This document shows positions 61,728 through 64,000 of a stretch of 64,000 nt of DNA, one piece after another. The position numbers and the translations under genes are program-made. Location: NCBI RefSeq assembly GCF_017813235.1, contig NZ_JAGISH010000001.1, positions 434,001 through 498,000 of the forward strand, read 5' to 3'. The DNA comes from Sagittula salina (lineage in GTDB: Bacteria > Pseudomonadota > Alphaproteobacteria > Rhodobacterales > Rhodobacteraceae). Below the pieces are notes generated by a model. It was given only the letters and a program-made list of their open reading frames with translations. It did not search any database and had not been told where the DNA came from. Each line of letters opens with the position of its first letter. Position 1 is the stretch's first letter.

Positions 61728-63007
61728 CCCTTCGGCACGATCGACAGGAACCCGCCGGGTTGGCGTTGAACCGCACCATCCAGCTCCAGCTCGGTAAGGG
61801 CGGAGGCGACCTGATCGGCCCCCATCTGAAGATCACGCACCAGTTGATCCTCTGCGGTGGGCGACGGACCCAGGCGGTCAAGGATCTCGCGGTGCAAGTT
61901 GGCAATCCGCCTCAGGGCCGTGCGACGGGGCTCCTGCCCCCCGGAGACCTCGCCCCCGGAGACCTCGGGCCGGCTGCGGGCCTTTGGCCGGTTCGGCTGG
62001 GTCCGACCGCGTGCCCTGTGTTCGGATGGCACCGGTTCCGAAGGCCCGAGGTCCAATTCGCTTTGCTGCGATGCGGGCAAGGTGCATGCCGGCAGCACCT
62101 CCAGGATATCATCGACACCGCGCACCAGCCAGGCTCCATCGCGGATCAGCATGTTGCAACCCGAGGCCCGCGCGTCGAGCGGATGGCCCGGCACCGCCAG
62201 AACCTCCCGACCCTGGTCGAGCGCGCCACGCGCGGTGATGAGCGACCCGGACTTTCCGGCGGCCTCCACCACCACGACGGCCCTCGACAGGCCGGAAACG
62301 ATCCGGTTGCGCATGGGGAAATGCCGCGCAAGGGGCTGCATCCCCATCGGCTGTTCGGACAGTCTCGCACCACCCTTTTCGGCGATTTCCTCAGCCAGCC
62401 GAGCATTTTCCGCCGGATACAGGACGTCCACACCGCCCGCCAGCACGCCCACGGTACCAGTCCCGATTGCCGCGTGATGCGCGGCAGCGTCGATGCCCCG
62501 CGCCAGCCCGGAGACCACGACATAGCCCGCCTCCCCCAGACCCTCCGCGAGCGAACGCGCCATACGCAAACCCAGAGAAGAGGCATTGCGCGCGCCAACC
62601 AGCGCGACCATGGGGCGGCACAGGGCGTCGGATTGCCCCACCAGCCAAAGAAGTGGCGGCGCATCGGAGAGCTCAGCGAGATCAGGGGGGTAGTCCGGGG
62701 TGCCATGCGCCACGAGGCGGGCCCCTGTCTGGCGCGCGACCTTCATCTCGGCCAGTACGACGCCTTCGGGGCATGGCTCGTAGCGGTCCACACCTGCGGC
62801 GCGGGCGACTTCCGGCAACGCCTCCAGCGCGGTGGCGGCGGAGCCGTGCTCAGCCAGCAATCTCCAGAAGGTCGACACGCCGACCCGGCGAGAGCGCAAG
62901 AGACGGAGCCAGTCCACACGTGCATCTTCCGTGGTGGGTGGGAGTGGGGGGTGAGTGGAAGAGTAGCTGTCTTCGCGCATCCTGGCCCCGTCGTCTTGCG
63001 GGATCAT
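61724..63007 (-). CDS. dprA: DNA-processing protein DprA
   Basis: DprA loads RecA onto incoming single-stranded DNA during transformation and, in this order, in gene transfer agent recipients. The 427-residue protein has an N-terminal SAM-like region, the extended Rossmann fold MVALVGARNASSLGLRMARS (about residues 133-152) with GLARGIDAAAHHAA (about 167-180), and a C-terminal winged helix (about 365-425). The start may be 63007 or the ATG at 62980. A near-consensus CtrA site lies upstream. It is followed by topA on the same strand across a small convergent gene. Confidence 0.95.
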   Translation of the reverse strand: MIPQDDGARMREDSYSSTHPPLPPTTEDARVDWLRLLRSRRVGVSTFWRLLAEHGSAATALEALPEVARAAGVDRYEPCPEGVVLAEMKVARQTGARLVAHGTPDYPPDLAELSDAPPLLWLVGQSDALCRPMVALVGARNASSLGLRMARSLAEGLGEAGYVVVSGLARGIDAAAHHAAIGTGTVGVLAGGVDVLYPAENARLAEEIAEKGGARLSEQPMGMQPLARHFPMRNRIVSGLSRAVVVVEAAGKSGSLITARGALDQGREVLAVPGHPLDARASGCNMLIRDGAWLVRGVDDILEVLPACTLPASQQSELDLGPSEPVPSEHRARGRTQPNRPKARSRPEVSGGEVSGGQEPRRTALRRIANLHREILDRLGPSPTAEDQLVRDLQMGADQVASALTELELDGAVQRQPGGFLSIVPKG

Positions 63008-63024
63008 CTATAGCGCGAGATTAG

Positions 63025-63039
63025 TTAACCACTGGTAAA
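63025..63039 (-). promoter_or_regulatory. CtrA-like site upstream of dprA
   Basis: The plus strand reads TTAA-N7-TAAA, that is TTTA-N7-TTAA toward dprA, matching 7 of 8 positions of the CtrA consensus TTAA-N7-TTAA. It ends 18 bp before the upstream dprA ATG. Confidence 0.6.
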
Positions 63040-63343
63040 CCGCTACGGGAAGTGAGGCAAATCACTGCGAGATTCAATTTAACCCGCTGAATCCTTGATA
63101 AATTAAGTCAAATCCCCGTGGCAGATGTGGCGAATCCCGCAGACGCGCGATACGGCGTCCATGCGGATGGAATACAGCGCCAGCGGCATTCTGCCCTGCC
63201 ATAACGGAATCGCCCCACGCAGGGCACGGGCGCTGCCGCTTTCAACGTCGCCAGCACACCGCACTTCCCGCCGCCCCCCGACAGATATTTCGCCCCATTT
63301 CAACGGTTGCAGACACTGCCGCAGGGATGCGCCCGCTGCTCTG

Positions 63344-63399
63344 CTTCTTTGGTTCCTAAATACCGCGATGGGGGTCGGGGGGAAGCAGCGCTTCCCCCC
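63344..63399. repeat. Intergenic repeat copy 2 with hairpin
   Basis: The 23-bp segment 63344-63366 (CTTCTTTGGTTCCTAAATAC then CGC) matches copy 1 at 8668 in 21 of 23 positions. It is followed by the hairpin GGGGGGAAGC-AGC-GCTTCCCCCC (63377-63399). The AGC loop and G/C stem also match copy 1. Confidence 0.75.
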
Positions 63400-63403
63400 A
63401 TCG

Positions 63404-63428
63404 GTCGCTCTGACACCGCCAGAGCGAC
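63404..63428 (-). terminator. Hairpin downstream of tldD
   Basis: GTCGCTCTG pairs perfectly with CAGAGCGAC around a 7-base loop, 27 bp past the tldD stop. There is no T run. Confidence 0.55.
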
Positions 63429-63455
63429 ACCCCCGTGAGACACTGCCGCAGAAGT

Positions 63456-64000
63456 TCAGGCGCCGCTGCCGCCCACGGTCAGGCCGGAGATCATCACCGT
63501 CGGCTGGCCCACGCCCACCGGCACCCACTGCCCCTGCTTGCCGCAGTTGCCCATGCCGGGATCCAGCGCCATGTCATTGCCGAGGGCGCGAATGCCCATC
63601 AGCGCCGTGGCGCCGTCGCCTATCAGGGTGGCTCCCTTCACCGGCGCGCCGACCTTCCCGTCCTTCACCCGGTAGGCCTCCGTACACGAAAAGACGAACT
63701 TGCCGTTCGTCGTGTCCACCTGCCCGCCACCGAAACCCACCGCCCAGATACCGTCCTTCAGGTCCGCCACGATGTCGCCCGGCGCGACCGCACCGCCCAG
63801 CATGTAGGTATTGGTCATGCGCGGCATCGGGATATGCGCATAGCTCTCGCGGCGACCATTGCCGGTGGGCTTCACCCCCATCAGCCGCGCGTTCTGGCGG
63901 TCCTGCATGAAGCCCACCAGCTTGCCATCCTCGATCAGGACGTTCTTCCCCGACGGCGTGCCCTCGTCATCGACAGTGAGGGAGCCGCGCCGGTCCGGGA
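63456..64000 (-). CDS. tldD: Metalloprotease TldD, C-terminal part (runs off the window)
   Basis: TldD with TldE (PmbA) forms a cytoplasmic metalloprotease that matures peptides and degrades some antitoxins. About 181 C-terminal residues are in the window. [30 protein letters not shown] and the end [17 protein letters not shown]...SGLTVGG are the TldD-type C-terminal signature. The zinc-binding HExxxH part lies beyond the right edge. A hairpin follows its stop. Confidence 0.92.
   Translation of the reverse strand, partial: PDRRGSLTVDDEGTPSGKNVLIEDGKLVGFMQDRQNARLMGVKPTGNGRRESYAHIPMPRMTNTYMLGGAVAPGDIVADLKDGIWAVGFGGGQVDTTNGKFVFSCTEAYRVKDGKVGAPVKGATLIGDGATALMGIRALGNDMALDPGMGNCGKQGQWVPVGVGQPTVMISGLTVGGSGA

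Larger units (their letters stand above)
63008..63455. other. Regulatory and repeat stretch between dprA and tldD
   Basis: No gene is supported here. The AT-rich left part holds a CtrA-like site and three GANTC sites (63071, 63089, 63132). The right part holds repeat copy 2 (63344-63399) and the tldD hairpin (63404-63428). Confidence 0.65.

Overview
The window comes from the chromosome of a high-GC alphaproteobacterium, most probably a Rhodobacterales / Roseobacter-group bacterium. The evidence is gene content and local order: the block murA - DUF2948 - hisD - UPF0262 - small phosphatase - infA - maf - RNase E/G - yacG; ribB-ribH-nusB; phaZ/phaC-phaP; a divergent znuA/zur-znuCB locus; mmcB behind a direct-repeat LexA box; and a tRNA-His with the alphaproteobacterial G1:U72/A73 ends. 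Genes are dense, with many 4-nt ATGA/GTGA overlaps. No rRNA, CRISPR array, insertion sequence, integrase or prophage gene is visible, so this reads as core chromosome.

Layout. 1-1.8 kb: edge of a homoprotocatechuate cluster (hpaE partial, hpaF) divergent from its MarR-type regulator hpaR, with a palindrome between them. 2-5.1 kb: envelope proteins (extensin-like, L,D-transpeptidase) and small conserved proteins. 5.5-10.1 kb: tRNA-His, an acetyltransferase, SOS-regulated mmcB, a membrane/coiled-coil protein paired with a ClpP-like periplasmic protein. 10.3-14.1 kb: nusB/ribH/ribB, a zinc-ribbon protein, rlmB, tRNA-Tyr. 14.2-17.3 kb: zinc uptake with its Zur box. 17.4-19.4 kb: pxpA with a class V aminotransferase. 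19.6-28.6 kb: the conserved murA-to-yacG block, interrupted by an NTF2-like / GNAT / nitrilase trio and carrying three DnaA boxes upstream of hisD. 28.7-31.9 kb: tRNA-Thr and a secreted M10 metalloprotease ending in nine copies of a 49-residue repeat. 32-41.9 kb: lysC, an SDR, a frameshifted DUF1178 gene, a Kdo transferase, ptsP, EcsC, acetyltransferases and a flavin reductase. 42-48.6 kb: a SulP transporter, purine salvage (mtnP, apt), a LysE exporter, two genes under 60 codons found by eye, and a cation:dicarboxylate symporter. 48.9-52.7 kb: polyhydroxyalkanoate storage (phaZ divergent from phaC-phaP) with PhaR-type boxes but no phaR beside it. 53-64 kb: a large MscS channel, scoAB, a Cu/Zn superoxide dismutase, an L,D-transpeptidase, topA, a small secreted protein, dprA behind a near-consensus CtrA box, and the end of tldD.

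How the parts fit. MtnP releases adenine from methylthioadenosine and Apt salvages it. The zinc locus is a complete regulator-transporter unit. The pha genes make, coat and degrade storage polymer, and scoAB may link acetoacetate to central metabolism. Two stress or DNA-transfer control points can be read directly: LexA at mmcB and CtrA at dprA. I found no clearly new multi-gene system. The least explained items are the 49-residue repeat protease, a ribbon-helix-helix gene divergent from a 37-codon gene over a TTGTATATACAA palindrome whose core recurs near 9.66 kb, the DnaA-box cluster, and an intergenic repeat family.
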